The notes: a model not told the origin generated them from the letters alone. A DNA stretch of 64,000 nt from Euzebya sp. (GCF_964222135.1 NZ_CAXQBR010000109.1:30035-94034), one strand, 5' to 3'; counted from the stretch's first letter, positions 37,577 to 46,429 are shown. Numbers and translations are program-made.

Positions 37577-38263
37577 TCAGGCGTGGCGGCGACGCCAGCG
37601 GGCGACGCCCTCGGTGATGCAGCGGTGGGTCGCGACGGCCAGGTCGTGGCCGATCGGCGTGGCGGTGCCGGCGAAGTCGCTCGGCGCGGCCTCCCGCGGG
37701 TGCACGCCGTGGTCCCCCGGCCCGGCGCAGGCGACCAGGACCGAGTCGGTGGCGGTCCCGGTGGCCGGCCCGTCGTGGTTTAGGGCAGGGATGCCGCACG
37801 CGGCCAGCGCCTGGGCCTTCGCCTCGGTCAGGGTCTGCACGGCGTTGACCAGACCGGCGTCGGTGAGGGGCCGGTCCAGCACCGCGGCGATGTTGATCGT
37901 GCCGAGAGCCTGCGGCGCGGGCCCGATCCACGGCGGGAGGTCGCCGGCGGCGGCGAGGGGAACCGACAACCCGACGGTGGCGATCACCCAGGCCCGTCCC
38001 TCGCGGACGTCGACGACGTCGCCGACCTCCGCCGCGGTCATGGTGGCCGCCACGGGGCCGGGGAGGCCGTCGGACTCGGCGAGCAGGTGGTCCACCGGGT
38101 CGGTGCGGGCGTAGTCCAGCGGCACCTGCAGGTTGAGCCACGACCGGACGGTGCCCACCCCTCCCCCGACGATGGTCGAGGCGACGCAGCGGCGCGGCGG
38201 GTCCAGCTGGAGCACCACCCGGTCGCCGGTGGCGCGGATCAGCCTCGACCGCTGGTGAGCCAC
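37577..38263 (-). CDS. cbiZ: Adenosylcobinamide amidohydrolase
   Basis: 228 aa. CbiZ family signatures: ASTIVGGGVGTVRSWLNLQV near the N-terminus, GTINIAAVLDRPLTDAGLVNAVQTLTEAKAQAL and GTATDSVLVAC. CbiZ removes the aminopropanol arm of adenosylcobinamide (and remodels some pseudo-cobamides) to give adenosylcobyric acid, allowing salvage of imported corrinoids. The GTG start lies inside hemB, a 25-nt overlap on the same strand, so translation is coupled to tetrapyrrole synthesis. Fits the cobalamin uptake operon at 51044-58096. Confidence 0.88.
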   Translation of the reverse strand: MAHQRSRLIRATGDRVVLQLDPPRRCVASTIVGGGVGTVRSWLNLQVPLDYARTDPVDHLLAESDGLPGPVAATMTAAEVGDVVDVREGRAWVIATVGLSVPLAAAGDLPPWIGPAPQALGTINIAAVLDRPLTDAGLVNAVQTLTEAKAQALAACGIPALNHDGPATGTATDSVLVACAGPGDHGVHPREAAPSDFAGTATPIGHDLAVATHRCITEGVARWRRRHA

Positions 38264-39234
38264 TCCGCCGCCTGGGTCGCGAAGTACGTGAGGATGACGT
38301 CGGCACCGGCCCGCTTGATGCCGGTGAGGGTCTCGAGGATGACCTCGCGCTCGTCGAGCCACCCCGCCGCCGACGCGGCCTTCAGCATCAGGTACTCCCC
38401 CGAGACCTGGTAGGCGGCGACGGGCAGCGTCGACACCTCGGCGATGCGCCGGATCACGTCGAGGTAGGGACCGGCGGGCTTGACCATGACCGCGTCGGCG
38501 CCCTCGGCGACGTCGAGGTGGTACTCCCGCAACGCCTCGCGGGCGTTGCCGGGGTCCATCTGGTAGCCCTTCTTGTCCCCGTCCTTCGGCGCGGAGTCGA
38601 GCGCTCCGCGGAACGGCCCGTAGAACGCCGAGGCGTACTTGGCGGTGTAGGCCATGATCGACGTGGTCGTGAACCCCTCGCCGTCCAGCCCCGCCCGGAT
38701 GGCCCCCACCCGCCCGTCCATCATGTCGCTGGGCGCGACCACGTCGGCGCCGGCCCGCGCGTGGGTCAGGGCCTGGCGGACGAGCACCTCGACGGTCTCG
38801 TCGTTCAGCACCCGGCCGTCGGGACCGACGATGCCGTCGTGGCCGGCGCTCGAGTAGGGGTCCAGGGCCACGTCGGTGACGACCAGCACGTCGGGGTGGG
38901 CGTCCTTGATCGCCGCGATGGCGCGGGGGACCAACCCGTCGGGGTTGGCCGCCTCCGCGCCGTCGGCGGACTTGTCGGCCTCCTCGACCTTGGGGAACAG
39001 CACGACGCCGCGGATGCCCAGCGCCGCGGCGCGGCCCACCTCGGCGACCAGGCCCGGGATGCTCCAGCGGGTGGTCCCCGGCATCGAGGTCAGGGGGACG
39101 TCGTCGGCGTCGTCGTGCAGGAAGACCGGCAGGAGCAGGTCGTCGGGGGTCAGCACCGTCTCGCGCACGAGGGCGCGGATCCCCGCGCTGTGACGGTTCC
39201 GGCGGGGACGTGCGGTCAGGTCCAGCGGGCGCAT
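38239..39234 (-). CDS. hemB: Delta-aminolevulinic acid dehydratase (porphobilinogen synthase)
   Basis: 331 aa. Condenses two 5-aminolevulinate molecules to porphobilinogen for heme and corrin synthesis. Schiff-base lysines are Lys199 (TAKYASAFYGPFR) and Lys252 (MVKPAGPYLD). In the metal loop the three zinc cysteines are replaced (VALDPYSSAGHDGIV), indicating the magnesium-type, zinc-independent enzyme. TACCGT ends 6 nt before the ATG, consistent with a leaderless transcript. Followed by overlapping cbiZ. Confidence 0.96.
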   Translation of the reverse strand: MRPLDLTARPRRNRHSAGIRALVRETVLTPDDLLLPVFLHDDADDVPLTSMPGTTRWSIPGLVAEVGRAAALGIRGVVLFPKVEEADKSADGAEAANPDGLVPRAIAAIKDAHPDVLVVTDVALDPYSSAGHDGIVGPDGRVLNDETVEVLVRQALTHARAGADVVAPSDMMDGRVGAIRAGLDGEGFTTTSIMAYTAKYASAFYGPFRGALDSAPKDGDKKGYQMDPGNAREALREYHLDVAEGADAVMVKPAGPYLDVIRRIAEVSTLPVAAYQVSGEYLMLKAASAAGWLDEREVILETLTGIKRAGADVILTYFATQAAEWLTSGRG

Positions 39235-39240
39235 GCCCGC

Positions 39241-39246
39241 ACGGTA
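39241..39246 (-). promoter_or_regulatory. -10 element for leaderless hemB
   Basis: TACCGT on the minus strand, 6 nt before the hemB ATG. Confidence 0.4.
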
Positions 39247-39277
39247 CCCGGCAGGCCGCCGCCCGGGCGGTGCGGGC

Positions 39278-40564
39278 TCAGACCAGCGCGGGGACGCCCA
39301 GGCCGTCGATCCGGGATCCGCGCCGCTCGGCGACCCGGGCCATCAGCGCGGTGCCGAGCTCGGCGACCAGGGACCGGTCGTGGGTGACCGCGAAGGCGAA
39401 GCGCCGGTCCATGTCCTCCCCGCCGCTGCCGAGGTCGCGGCCGACCAGGGCGGCTGCGTAGTGCGGGCTGATGACGACGACCGTCCACTCGTCCCGGAGC
39501 GGGTCGTCGTCGGGGATGTCAGCCCCCCGCACGCCCGCGGCCGGCTCGCTGTCCATCCCGGCGGCGAACGCGGCGACCAGGGAGCACTGGCTCGCGAGCA
39601 GCCCGTACTGCGCGGCCGATCGCCGGGTGAAGTGCCCCTGGTCCTGGAAGGTGCCGAAGACGAGGACCTCCGGCGCCTCGCGGAGCGCGCGGAGCTCGAG
39701 CTGCCGGGAGATCGGCAGCAGGGTCCGCTTGGCGGCCGTCCGGAACGTCAGCCGGGACGCCGCGATGTCGAACGGCGTCCGCCCACCCGCCGCGGGGCAC
39801 GGACGTCCGGTCACGAGGGGACGGTCCGGGCGGTCGACGACGGCGGGCAGCGGCCCCGGGCGGCCGAACAGGTAGCCCTGGCCGAGGGTCGCACCTAGGA
39901 CCAGCGCCCGCTCGCGGTGCACCTCGTCCTCGATGCCCTCGGCGACGACGGCCGCGCCGTGCTCCTCGACGTAGGCCTGGACCGCCAGGCCGACGGCGGC
40001 CTCGCCCGGACCCGCGCCGCGGTGGATCAGGCCCATGTCGAGCTTCACCACGTCGGGCCGGACCAGCGCCAGGGCCGCAACGCCCTCCGGGTGCTGCAGG
40101 CCGACGTCGTCGATGGCGAGCCCCCACCCGTGCTCGCGCAGGCGCTGGCCGAGCACGAGCAGGTCCGCCGGGCGTGCGAGCAGGTCGCGCTCGGTGACCT
40201 CGAACACGACCCGCATGTCGGCCGCCTGCTCGAGGACGGCCATCTGCGCGGGCTGCAGCGACTGGCCGAGCGACGCCCCCTCCACGTTCACGAACACCGG
40301 CACGTCGTGGCGGAGCCCGCCGCTGACCGCACCCTCGATGCCGCAGCGGACGCCGGCCCACTCGAGCTCGGCGGACACCCCGGCGGCCGCCGCAGCGGGG
40401 AACAGCGCCCCCGGCATCTCGAGCGGGGAGCCGACCGGGCCGCGCAGCAGGGCCTCGTAGGCCACCACGTCACCGGTCCCCAAGTCGACGATCGGCTGGT
40501 ACGCCGAGCGGAGCCGACCGTCGGCGATCAGCCCGTCGATGTCGTCTGCGCATCCACTCCCCAT
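39278..40564 (-). CDS. EAL-domain protein with C-terminal DICT sensory domain
   Basis: 428 aa. Residues 10-240 form an EAL cyclic-di-GMP phosphodiesterase domain with YEALLRG, VNVEGASL, FEVTERD, IDDVG (usual DDFG), VKLDMGLI, VAEGIEDE and QGYLFGRP, so most catalytic residues are present. Residues 290-428 match the DICT domain (FGTFQDQGHFTRRSAAQY, DEWTVVVISPHYAAALVGRDLG, RFAFAVTHDRSLVAELGTAL), which in other proteins is thought to sense light together with EAL or GGDEF partners. ATG at 40564 chosen for GGGAGG just upstream. Divergent from a chemoreceptor-like gene. Confidence 0.88.
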   Translation of the reverse strand: MGSGCADDIDGLIADGRLRSAYQPIVDLGTGDVVAYEALLRGPVGSPLEMPGALFPAAAAAGVSAELEWAGVRCGIEGAVSGGLRHDVPVFVNVEGASLGQSLQPAQMAVLEQAADMRVVFEVTERDLLARPADLLVLGQRLREHGWGLAIDDVGLQHPEGVAALALVRPDVVKLDMGLIHRGAGPGEAAVGLAVQAYVEEHGAAVVAEGIEDEVHRERALVLGATLGQGYLFGRPGPLPAVVDRPDRPLVTGRPCPAAGGRTPFDIAASRLTFRTAAKRTLLPISRQLELRALREAPEVLVFGTFQDQGHFTRRSAAQYGLLASQCSLVAAFAAGMDSEPAAGVRGADIPDDDPLRDEWTVVVISPHYAAALVGRDLGSGGEDMDRRFAFAVTHDRSLVAELGTALMARVAERRGSRIDGLGVPALV

Positions 40565-40683
40565 GGCACCTCCCATCGGCACCGACCTACCCGACTTGAC
40601 CGGAGAGATGCGACCGGGTCTCAACTCCGACCCGATGCGGCCGATCGGACCCCCACCCCGCCACACCGACAGAGGACACGACG

Positions 40684-41916
40684 ATGGTTCGCACGCTGCT
40701 CGCCCAGCTGCCACGACAGGAGCTGGCACCTGCCGCGTTCGCGCGCCGCCACCGCCTGCTGACCTGGCTGCTCGGGCTCCACGTCCCGCTGCTGGCGGTG
40801 ATGGGCTGGACCCAGTCGGTCCCCACCAGCCACCTGATGGCCGAGCTCGCCCTCGTCGTCGTGCTGTGGTCCGCGGGTGTCTGGCTGCCGGGCCAGCTCG
40901 CGCGGGCCAACGCGGTCGCCGCCGGGCTGCTCAGCTGCTCGGCCGTGCTGGTGCACTTCACCGACGGTCGCATCGACAGCCACTTCCACTTCTTCGTCAT
41001 CCTGGCGTTCGTCGCGCTGTACCAGGACTGGCGGCCCTACGCGCTGGCGCTGCTCTTCGTCGTCGGCCACCACCTGACGATCAGCCTGGCCCTGCCCGAG
41101 GCGGTCTTCGAGACGATGGGCCCGGGCGACAACCCGCTGCCGACCGTCATCGTGCACGCGCTGTACGTCGTCGGGGCGGTCATCGCCCAGATGCTGCTGT
41201 GGCGGGTCGTCTCGGACGCCCAGGACGACGCCGAGGCGCAGGTCCGCGCGGTGATGACCGCCCGGCACCGCGACGCCCTCGCCGAGGAGCAGCAGCAGGC
41301 CGAGCGCCTGCGCGACCAGGCGGCCCTGGCGACCCAGCTCTCAGAGGAGCTGACCACGATCACGCGGGCGACCGAGCAGGTCCTCGCCCAGGTCGCCGAG
41401 GTGGACGCCGTCACGCGGTCCGTGCTGGCCCAGAGCGAGGCGGTGGAGGGCCACGCGGCAGCGGCCGTGGGCCGGGTCGGGGACCTCGACGAGGCGACGA
41501 CGCAGGCCCGCGGGGCGATCGCCGACATCGAGCGGATCGCCGAGCAGACCGACCTGCTGGCGCTCAACGCCGGCATCGAGGCGGCCCGCGCCGGCGACGC
41601 AGGCCGCGGGTTCGCGGTGGTGGCCGACGAGGTCAAGGAGCTGGCCCGCGAGACCGCGTCCCTCACCGGCGAGGTCATCGGGAAGGTCGCCGTCGTCGAC
41701 CGGGTCGCGACCGAGGTGTCGGCGTCGATGGACCAGGCGCTCAGCGCCCTCGACGCGGTCCGACAGGCCCAGCAGTCGCTCGTCGAGGCGGTCGCCCAGC
41801 AGCGGGCGGCCTGTGAGGACATCGGCGCGCTGGTCCGCCACGCCGAGCGGCTGCTCGACGTGCCCGTGGGATCAGCCGCGCCACTCCACGACGCCCCGCT
41901 GGTCAGCACCGGCTGA
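40684..41916 (+). CDS. Methyl-accepting chemotaxis-like protein with membrane sensor
   Basis: 410 aa. About six N-terminal helices (residues 25-180, few outside loops) are followed by a coiled segment and the receptor signalling tip: [40 protein letters not shown]. The cytoplasmic hairpin is short compared with Escherichia receptors and there is no HAMP domain or CheR-docking tail. It would signal to CheA/CheW or work in a non-motility pathway. AGAGGA before ATG. Divergent from the EAL-DICT gene. Confidence 0.88.
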   Translation: MVRTLLAQLPRQELAPAAFARRHRLLTWLLGLHVPLLAVMGWTQSVPTSHLMAELALVVVLWSAGVWLPGQLARANAVAAGLLSCSAVLVHFTDGRIDSHFHFFVILAFVALYQDWRPYALALLFVVGHHLTISLALPEAVFETMGPGDNPLPTVIVHALYVVGAVIAQMLLWRVVSDAQDDAEAQVRAVMTARHRDALAEEQQQAERLRDQAALATQLSEELTTITRATEQVLAQVAEVDAVTRSVLAQSEAVEGHAAAAVGRVGDLDEATTQARGAIADIERIAEQTDLLALNAGIEAARAGDAGRGFAVVADEVKELARETASLTGEVIGKVAVVDRVATEVSASMDQALSALDAVRQAQQSLVEAVAQQRAACEDIGALVRHAERLLDVPVGSAAPLHDAPLVSTG

Positions 41917-42120
41917 GCCCTCCGCGGTCGGCGGTGCCACCGGCGGCGACTCACGGCCATCGGCGTCGATCGCGTCGTCGCCGATCTCGTCGACCCCTGG
42001 TGCGTCGACCCCGCACCCGGCCAGGAGCAGGGCCGCGAGGAGGATGCCGACCACCCGCCGTCGGGCGTGCGGGCGGCCGCGCGCGTGCGCGCGCGTCGAC
42101 GGTGGGGGTCGGTCCGGCAT
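41872..42120 (-). CDS. Small lipoprotein overlapping the chemoreceptor gene end
   Basis: 82 aa. Basic n-region ([13 protein letters not shown]), hydrophobic core and lipobox LLLAGC near residue 37, then an acidic, Pro-rich mature part of about 45 residues with no recognised domain. TACCGT sits 7 nt before the ATG, the same leaderless signal seen at neighbouring genes, which is the best support. Its last 45 nt overlap the 3' end of the chemoreceptor gene on the other strand. Function unknown. Confidence 0.5.
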   Translation of the reverse strand: MPDRPPPSTRAHARGRPHARRRVVGILLAALLLAGCGVDAPGVDEIGDDAIDADGRESPPVAPPTAEGSAGADQRGVVEWRG

Positions 42121-42127
42121 CCCGGCC

Positions 42128-42133
42128 ACGGTA
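42128..42133 (-). promoter_or_regulatory. -10 element for the small lipoprotein
   Basis: TACCGT on the minus strand, 7 nt before the ATG at 42120. Confidence 0.4.
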
Positions 42134-42180
42134 CCCGCGGGCGGTCCACGACGACCGCGGACGGACGGGGCGCCGGGCAA

Positions 42181-42186
42181 TACGCT
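42181..42186 (+). promoter_or_regulatory. -10 element for the ferredoxin gene
   Basis: TACGCT on the plus strand, 8 nt before the ATG at 42195; leaderless pattern. Confidence 0.4.
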
Positions 42187-42194
42187 CGTGGGCG

Positions 42195-42548
42195 ATGGGC
42201 ACGGACCTCGACAAGCTCGGCAAGCGCGCCGTCAAGGCGAAGGTGTCGACCATGCAGCGCCACGTGCTGGTCTGCACCTCGGGCGACTGCAAGCCGGGCA
42301 AGGACGTGGTCAAGCGGATCAAGCGAGGCATCGCCCTGGCGGGGCTCCGCGCGCAGGTGTCGACGGCCAAGACCAAGTGCATGGACATCTGCAAGGGCAA
42401 GGGGGCGATCGTCGTGGTCTACCCCGACGGCACCTGGTACGGCGGGGTCGACGAGGACCTGGCGGACCGGATCGTCGCCGAGCACCTCGTCGGGGGGCGA
42501 CCCGTCGCGGAGGCCGTCTTCCTGCACAACCCCCTCACCACCGGGTAG
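42195..42548 (+). CDS. Thioredoxin-like 2Fe-2S ferredoxin
   Basis: 117 aa. Cluster cysteines: Cys27 and Cys32 in VCTSGDC and the pair in KCMDICKGKG, the spacing of the thioredoxin-fold ferredoxins related to the NuoE C-terminal domain. The strand VVVYPDGTWYGGV and following helix complete the fold. Electron partner unknown. The chosen start gives the family N-terminus RHVLVCT and matches TACGCT upstream. Confidence 0.85.
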   Translation: MGTDLDKLGKRAVKAKVSTMQRHVLVCTSGDCKPGKDVVKRIKRGIALAGLRAQVSTAKTKCMDICKGKGAIVVVYPDGTWYGGVDEDLADRIVAEHLVGGRPVAEAVFLHNPLTTG

Positions 42549-42571
42549 GCCGGCCGCCGCGGCCACCCGCG

Positions 42572-42577
42572 TAGGTT
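42572..42577 (+). promoter_or_regulatory. -10 element for leaderless copC
   Basis: TAGGTT on the plus strand, 7 nt before the ATG at 42585; no Shine-Dalgarno sequence. Confidence 0.5.
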
Positions 42578-42584
42578 TGGGTCC

Positions 42585-43178
42585 ATGGCGCACCTCCGGA
42601 TCCTGCTCGCCGTCACCGCCCTGCTCGTGCTGACCGCCATCCCGGCGTCGGCGCACACCGAGCTGGCCGAGACCGTCCCGGCCGAGGCCGAGGAGGTCGC
42701 CGACCCCCCGAGCGAGGTCCGGTTGACGTTCACCGCCGCGCTGCAGCCCGGCAGCACCCCGGAGGTGTCGGTCGTCGACCCGAACGGCGACGACCTCGTG
42801 GCCGCACCCCCCACCGTCGACGGGGTCGAGGTGATCGTCCCGCTCAACCTGGCGGTGACGCCCGGCGTGCACACCGTCGAGTGGGCGGTGACCGCGGTGG
42901 ACGGCCATCCCCTGTCCGGGTCCTACGCCTTCGCGTTCACGCCGCCGGCCGACGTGGCGACGCCGCCGGTCCCGACCGCGACGACCACCGCCACCGCCAC
43001 CCCGACCCCGACCGCCTCGGCGTCGACGCCCCCTGCCCCGTCGCCCTCCGAGGTCGACCTCGCCGCGGACGACGGCGGCGTCTCAGGCCTCTGGGTCGTC
43101 CTCGTCAGCGTCGCCGCCGTCGCCGCGGCCGGCGCGGTCGTCGTCACCCGCCTCCGCAACCCCGACCAGCACGGCTGA
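42585..43178 (+). CDS. copC: CopC domain copper-binding protein with C-terminal anchor
   Basis: 197 aa. Signal peptide ends PASA, so the mature protein starts with His24 (HTELAETVP), an N-terminal copper ligand as in CopC. The beta-sandwich ends with the conserved EWAVTAVDGHPLSGSYAFAF. A Pro/Thr/Ala/Ser stalk and one helix (LWVVLVSVAAVAAAGAVVV) anchor it on the outer membrane face. Delivers or buffers Cu(II). No CopD is fused or adjacent. The 3' end overlaps convergent lgt by 96 nt. Confidence 0.9.
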   Translation: MAHLRILLAVTALLVLTAIPASAHTELAETVPAEAEEVADPPSEVRLTFTAALQPGSTPEVSVVDPNGDDLVAAPPTVDGVEVIVPLNLAVTPGVHTVEWAVTAVDGHPLSGSYAFAFTPPADVATPPVPTATTTATATPTPTASASTPPAPSPSEVDLAADDGGVSGLWVVLVSVAAVAAAGAVVVTRLRNPDQHG

Positions 43179-44015
43179 GGCCTCCGAGGGCTCCTCGTCC
43201 GGTGCGCCGTCGGCGCCGGCCACGGGCTCGGCGACCGGCTCGGGGCGGCCCTGCCACCAGCGGAGCAGCGCGATCCCGACCGCGATGACGCTCAGCGAGA
43301 CGAGCGCGTTGCGCGACAGGCCGAGGACCCGCCACGTGGTGTCGGTGCGGATCAGCTCGAGGGTGAAGCGGATGACCCCGTAGCCGATCGCGTACACCGC
43401 CGCGAGGCCGCCCTTGCGCAGCCGACCGGTGCGCTCGATCCGGAGGATGACCGCCACGAGGAGCAGGTTGGCCAGCGACTCGTACAGGAACGTCGGGTGG
43501 AAGGTCTCGAACCCGGCGTACTCCGCCACGGGGTCCTCGATGCGCACCGCCCAGGGGAGGTCCGTCGGGGTCCCGTACAGCTCCTGGTTGAAGTAGTTGC
43601 CCCACCGGCCGATCGCCTGGGCCAGCGGCAGGGCCGGGGCCACCGCGTCGAGGAACGCGCGGAGGTCCCCGCCCCAGCGGGGCAGCAGGACGATCAGGGC
43701 GAGCAGGCCGAAGGTCAGGCCGCCGTACAGCGCGAGCCCGCCCTCCCAGATCTGGATGATCCCCAGGGGGTCGTCGAGGAACCGGTCGATCCGCGGCGCG
43801 ACGTACGCCAGCCGGGCCCCGACGAAGGCGATGACGACCGCCCAGATCGTGACCCGGTCGGCCAGCTCCGCATCCCCGCCGACCCGCTCGTAGCGCCGTC
43901 GGGTCCACGCCGCCGCCACCAGCACGGCCGTGGCGATCAGGATCCCGTAGACGCGGACCTCGGTGAAGCCCAGGTCGAAGCCATCGACCGGAGGGGTCGG
44001 GAGGGTGGCGAGCAT
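43083..44015 (-). CDS. lgt: Prolipoprotein diacylglyceryl transferase
   Basis: 310 aa multi-helix membrane enzyme that adds diacylglycerol to the lipobox Cys of prolipoproteins, such as the many in this window. Family motifs: VGARLAYVAPRIDRF, IWEGGLALYGGL, GRWGNYFNQELYG and HPTFLYESLANLLL. ATG 44015 is preferred over 44027 because TATGGT, a likely -10, overlaps the latter. The acidic C-terminal tail of about 45 residues is extra to the family core and is encoded partly antisense to the copC 3' end. Confidence 0.94.
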   Translation of the reverse strand: MLATLPTPPVDGFDLGFTEVRVYGILIATAVLVAAAWTRRRYERVGGDAELADRVTIWAVVIAFVGARLAYVAPRIDRFLDDPLGIIQIWEGGLALYGGLTFGLLALIVLLPRWGGDLRAFLDAVAPALPLAQAIGRWGNYFNQELYGTPTDLPWAVRIEDPVAEYAGFETFHPTFLYESLANLLLVAVILRIERTGRLRKGGLAAVYAIGYGVIRFTLELIRTDTTWRVLGLSRNALVSLSVIAVGIALLRWWQGRPEPVAEPVAGADGAPDEEPSEASAVLVGVAEAGDDDRAGRGDGGDADEDDPEA

Positions 44016-44022
44016 GCCGGAC

Positions 44023-44028
44023 ACCATA
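44023..44028 (-). promoter_or_regulatory. -10 element for leaderless lgt
   Basis: TATGGT on the minus strand, 7 nt before the ATG at 44015. Confidence 0.4.
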
Positions 44029-44043
44029 GCGCCCGGCTCGAGC

Positions 44044-44559
44044 TCAGCCCCCCTCGGTGGCGCCCATGTCCATCTCGCCCTCCGAGCCGCCCATGTCCAT
44101 CGCCGGGGCGTCGCCGGCCTCCCGCTCGCGGACCTCGGAGGTGATCTCGACCTCACCGGCCTCCTCGAAGGTGAGCGTGATGGTGATCTCGTCACCGGCG
44201 GCGATCTCGTGGTCGGACCCGATCAGCATGACGTGCAGGCCGCCCGGCTCGAGGGTGACGGTCTCACCCGCGGGGATCGGGACCCCGTCGGTCTGCTCGA
44301 CCATCTGGGCCGACCCGTCCTCGGTCACGGTGTCGTGGACCTGCACCGACTCGAACCCCTCCGCGGACGCGGACACCAGCACGTCGTCGGTGTCCCCCTC
44401 GTTGGTGATCTCGAAGTACGCCGCAGTCGTGTCGACGGCGGGGACGAAGCTGAACGGCTCGTCGATCGACACCTCGCCCCCACCGCCGCCACCGCCGCAC
44501 CCGGCGGCGAGGACGGCCAGGAGGCCGATCAGGGTGGTGAGGGGACCTCGGATGCGCAT
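44044..44559 (-). CDS. PCu(A)C copper chaperone lipoprotein
   Basis: 171 aa. Lipobox LAAGC (Cys21), a run of seven Gly, then the DUF461/PCu(A)C cupredoxin-like fold with copper ligands in VQVHDTVTEDGSAQM and GGLHVML. The C-terminus carries a second Met-rich acidic patch (MDMGGSEGEMDMG). It hands Cu(I) to the CuA or CuB site of cytochrome oxidase, usually with SCO. Its ATG directly follows the SCO stop, so one operon. Confidence 0.9.
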   Translation of the reverse strand: MRIRGPLTTLIGLLAVLAAGCGGGGGGGEVSIDEPFSFVPAVDTTAAYFEITNEGDTDDVLVSASAEGFESVQVHDTVTEDGSAQMVEQTDGVPIPAGETVTLEPGGLHVMLIGSDHEIAAGDEITITLTFEEAGEVEITSEVREREAGDAPAMDMGGSEGEMDMGATEGG

Positions 44560-45294
44560 CTAGAGCACGACTCCTTCGTCGACGAGCCTAGGCAGGTCCT
44601 GGGCGATGGCGGCGCCGTTGACCCCGAACGGGTAGGCGATCTGGGAGGACTCGCCCGTGAACGTGATGATGTTGATCGGGTGGGACGGCGGGAAGTCGCC
44701 GTCCTCTGCGATGGCCGAGGGGTGCAGCCCCATCCCGTCCATGACCCGGTTGATCTCCGCAGGTTCCCCGGTCAACCCGACGAAGGACTCGTCGAAGCTG
44801 TCGAGGTACTGACGCAGCAGGTCCTCGTCCCGCTCGGGGTCGACCGAGACGAAGACGACCTCGACCTCCTCGGCCACCGCCGGGTCCACCTCCCGCAGGG
44901 CGGTGGCGAGCGCCGCCATGTGGCCCGGGCAGATGTCGGGGCACGTCGTGTACCCGAAATAGAGGAACGTCACCGCGGCGTCGGCCGTCTCGGCCCGGAA
45001 GTCGTACGGCTCGCCGGAGGTGTCGGTCAGGGTGAAGTCCGGCTTGGGCACCGGTCGGTCGAGCACGGCGCCCTGGTAGCCGGTGACGTCGGGCTGGGGC
45101 ACCAGCGTCTGCTGCAGCTGGCTGCCCGCCACCCGGTCCGCACCCGCGGCGGCCGGTGGTGCGTGGTCGTGCCCCGGGGTGTCGGTCTCGGCGACGGTCG
45201 GCCTGGCGGCGGTCAGGTCGCCGGCATCACCGCTGCCGCAGGCGGCGACCAGCAGCGCGAGGACGAGGACGAGGGGGCGGAGACGTGGACGCAC
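44560..45294 (-). CDS. SCO1/SenC copper chaperone lipoprotein
   Basis: 244 aa. Lipobox VAAC (Cys19), His-containing linker (TPGHDHAPP), then a thioredoxin fold with the copper-binding CPDIC in YTTCPDICPGHM and a conserved His in PPSHPINII. SCO assembles the CuA centre of cytochrome c oxidase outside the membrane. GTG start lacks a Shine-Dalgarno sequence (upstream is CCTCCTCCC). A second PCu(A)C-SCO pair lies at 58237-59382. Confidence 0.9.
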   Translation of the reverse strand: MRPRLRPLVLVLALLVAACGSGDAGDLTAARPTVAETDTPGHDHAPPAAAGADRVAGSQLQQTLVPQPDVTGYQGAVLDRPVPKPDFTLTDTSGEPYDFRAETADAAVTFLYFGYTTCPDICPGHMAALATALREVDPAVAEEVEVVFVSVDPERDEDLLRQYLDSFDESFVGLTGEPAEINRVMDGMGLHPSAIAEDGDFPPSHPINIITFTGESSQIAYPFGVNGAAIAQDLPRLVDEGVVL

Positions 45295-45412
45295 GGGAGG
45301 AGGGTCCGCCCGGGGGCAGGGGTGGTTCCATGGCGGACCGGTCCCATGATGGCGAGGACCGGTTCACTCCGCCGGACCGGCCGGGCTCGCCCCCGGGCTC
45401 GTGTCCGCGGCC

Positions 45413-46429
45413 TCACCGGTCCGTCGGGACGCGGTGGCCGGTCATGCGGCCGATGCGGTCGGCGACGTCCCGAGCCAGGGCGAAGGAGGCGGCGGCGGCC
45501 TCGACGGAGACACCGGCGAGGCCGCACGTGGCGGTGACCACCGTGCGGGACGCCAGTTCGCGGACGTCGCCGGCCGCCGCCGCGACCGCGAGCCAGCCCG
45601 ACGCGAGCGCCTCGCCCGCCGGCAGGTGGGCGGGGTGGGCGGCCGTGGGCACGAGTCCCGCCGCGAGCACCGCACCGTCCCGCCACCGTCGGGCGACCTC
45701 GCGGGGCAGCCGGTGCCCGCGACTGTGCAGGTCCAGGCTGAAGAGGGTCGCGGACGGCCCGAGCGGCAGATCCCCCCCGCCGGTGGCGCAGCTGTGCACC
45801 CCCGCGGTCGCGCCCGTCCGCGCGATGGCCGCGAGCACCACCTCGAGCGGCGGGTCCACCGGGTCCTCAACCCGGACGAGGCCGAGGACCGGCTCGTCGA
45901 CGACGATCAGCACGGGCGGTCCATGGCTGCCCAGGACCTCTGCCTGCCAGGTGGCGCGCCGGGTGACCCGGTGCGTGATCGCCCGCACGAGCGCGGCGTC
46001 GGCCAGGGCGGGACCGTCCTCGACCTCGATCGCCCACGCGATGGTGGACGGGCCGGTGAGCTGCCCCTTGACCGCCCGCGCACGCGGCAGGTCGCCGCGG
46101 CGCAGGGCGCGGACGAAGGGCGCGAAGCCGGCTGCCTCGGCCGGGAGGATGGCCGGTTCGGCGTCGTGCAGCTGGTCCAGCAGCTCGTCCCGCGCGCCCG
46201 GGGCGATGCGCAGGCGCCCCCCCTCCCTCGCGACGAGGAGGTCGTCGACCACGCCGAGCGTCTGGCGGATCATCCCCTCCGCGGGGCTGCGCACCGGCAG
46301 CTGCGGCCAGAACGGCACCTCGGGGCAGTGGGCGGCCACGAAGTCGATCGCATGCCCGGGATCGCCAATGGGGAGGGACCCGACGCCGGTGACCCAAGGC
46401 GCGGCGGGTGGGAGCGGATCACCCCGCAC
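45413..46429 (-). CDS. MetE-like single-domain methionine synthase family protein
   Basis: 338 aa, about the size of the catalytic C-terminal half of MetE. Zinc-type ligands are visible: His212 and Cys214 (GVHSC) and Cys302 (TATCG); VDEPVLG corresponds to the MetE substrate loop. Related short families transfer a methyl group to homocysteine from methylcobalamin or an unknown donor instead of polyglutamyl-methyltetrahydrofolate. A uroporphyrinogen-decarboxylase-like methyltransferase is the alternative. GTG start with GTGAGG before it; a promoter lies about 115 nt upstream. Immediately downstream of a BtuFCD-type importer. Confidence 0.75.
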   Translation of the reverse strand: MRGDPLPPAAPWVTGVGSLPIGDPGHAIDFVAAHCPEVPFWPQLPVRSPAEGMIRQTLGVVDDLLVAREGGRLRIAPGARDELLDQLHDAEPAILPAEAAGFAPFVRALRRGDLPRARAVKGQLTGPSTIAWAIEVEDGPALADAALVRAITHRVTRRATWQAEVLGSHGPPVLIVVDEPVLGLVRVEDPVDPPLEVVLAAIARTGATAGVHSCATGGGDLPLGPSATLFSLDLHSRGHRLPREVARRWRDGAVLAAGLVPTAAHPAHLPAGEALASGWLAVAAAAGDVRELASRTVVTATCGLAGVSVEAAAASFALARDVADRIGRMTGHRVPTDR

